Assembly: GCA_943737045.1 (NCBI GenBank)
Contig: CALSFV010000204.1
Coordinates: 930,001-994,000, forward strand
DNA: 64,000 nt
Source of the DNA: Parapristionchus giblindavisi
Lineage: Eukaryota; Nematoda; Chromadorea; Rhabditida; Diplogasteridae
Reading direction: 5' to 3'
Each line of letters opens with the position of its first letter. Positions within the stretch are counted from its first letter, which is position 1. Below, in pieces: positions 63,377-64,000 of this stretch. The notes below the pieces were generated by a model. It had not been told where the DNA came from, did no database searches, and worked only from the letters and a program-made list of their open reading frames with translations. Made by a program: the position numbers and the translations under genes.

Positions 63377-63890
63377 TCAGTGTGGGGCGTCGCTCTATAC
63401 AACCGTGATGCTTTCTGTACTGTATGAATGGTTTCCATCCGTGTCTGAACATCGCTCGAAGTTCAATCTTCTACTGGACACTATCCCATTTCTCTAAAGC
63501 GATAAAGTTCTTGTTCAGTTGCTAAGTTTATTATACATAATTCATGGTACATTTTAAAACTGCAATCCATGCTAAATATAATAACTTGGATATAGAGAGA
63601 GGAGTCTCACAGCTTTGATACCATTACAAGGAACGTCTGGCGCTGGATTATCATGAGTGGGTTTTGCTACAAGTCATTTGTAGAATAGTAGAGCAGTTCA
63701 AGTATAAGAGGCGCAAGACAACTAGTTACAATAAAGCGGAAAAAGGAGATCGCTAAAACCTATATTATAAAGAAAAGAGTGTGAAATCCGTGTTCGAGTT
63801 CTTCGGAAAAAAAGACAAATACGACACCATTAAAGAAAGAGACTTTGAATTTTAATTGGCTGAACTGACCAGGCAGAACGAACTATAGAT
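63377..63890. repeat. Second copy of the CAP3 downstream flank
   Basis: Direct repeat of 49743-50390 with indels, leading straight into the CAP 3' UTR sequence at the window end. Confidence 0.8.
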
Positions 63891-63909
63891 AAAATTGTCT
63901 ATATTTTAA

Positions 63910-64000
63910 AACTCTGTCCAGCATTACAAATTCAATGATTCTGAATACATTTATTGCAGAATAATAAAACAATAAATGAATGTTCATGTTTGAGCGGCTT
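63910..64000 (-). CDS. 3' end of a fifth CAP gene (edge of window)
   Basis: The sequence ATTCTGAATACATTTATTGC...AATAAATGAATGTTC matches the 3' UTR and poly(A)-signal region of the other CAP genes on the minus strand. By alignment with copy 1 the stop codon would start at 63999, so the coding part lies just outside the window. Confidence 0.75.

Overview
The window is nuclear DNA of a rhabditid-type nematode. The evidence is AT-rich sequence, many 45-60 nt introns with TTTCAG-type acceptors, nematode chemoreceptors (srd-like and str/srh-like), multi-copy CAP/SCP secreted proteins, a nematode-expanded tyrosine phosphatase, and a SUMO almost identical in its core to nematode SMO-1. Almost all real genes are split into short exons, so single long reading frames are mostly misleading. 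I rebuilt gene models by hand from splice sites, phase and family motifs. The species cannot be named from sequence alone.

Layout. 0-4.6 kb: mobile elements (a 278 bp TA-flanked MITE and a 1.6 kb palindromic element) and a tRNA-Ala-like sequence. 4.7-11.2 kb (-): a 16+ exon protein tyrosine phosphatase with non-standard catalytic loops, carrying a 2.2 kb TTAA-flanked palindromic element. 11.7-13.1 kb (-): an SH2-domain protein. 13.5-17.7 kb (+): an apparently intact eight-exon srd-like receptor, with an 800 bp (AAT)n intron and an intronless SUMO gene on the opposite strand inside another intron. 20.8-24.4 kb (-): a str/srh-like receptor. 25-32.5 kb: transposon-rich DNA with two palindromic elements. 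32.6-34.7 kb (-): an srd-like receptor broken by a transposon in an exon. 35.7-42.1 kb (-): two small secreted Cys-rich genes. 42.5-53.6 kb: four near-identical CAP genes in two divergent pairs, flanked on both sides by copies of a Cys-rich gene, with nested palindromic transposons between one pair and a dead mariner between the pairs. 54.2-55.3 kb (+): a Ser-rich gene of unknown function that runs into a repeat element. 55.3-63.2 kb: minisatellites, a 2.4 kb palindromic element, and a seven-copy 177 bp satellite. 63.4-64 kb: the 3' flank of a fifth CAP gene, whose stop codon sits exactly at the window edge.

What ties it together. Two themes stand out. First, gene families for the outside world (chemoreceptors, secreted CAP and Cys-rich proteins) were multiplied by inverted duplication. 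Second, there is a set of long palindromic elements (0.9-2.4 kb). The short non-palindromic cores of at least five of them contain exon-like open sequence, some bounded by splice signals, unrelated to transposases. This looks like repeated capture of host exons by foldback or non-autonomous elements and is the most unusual feature of the window.
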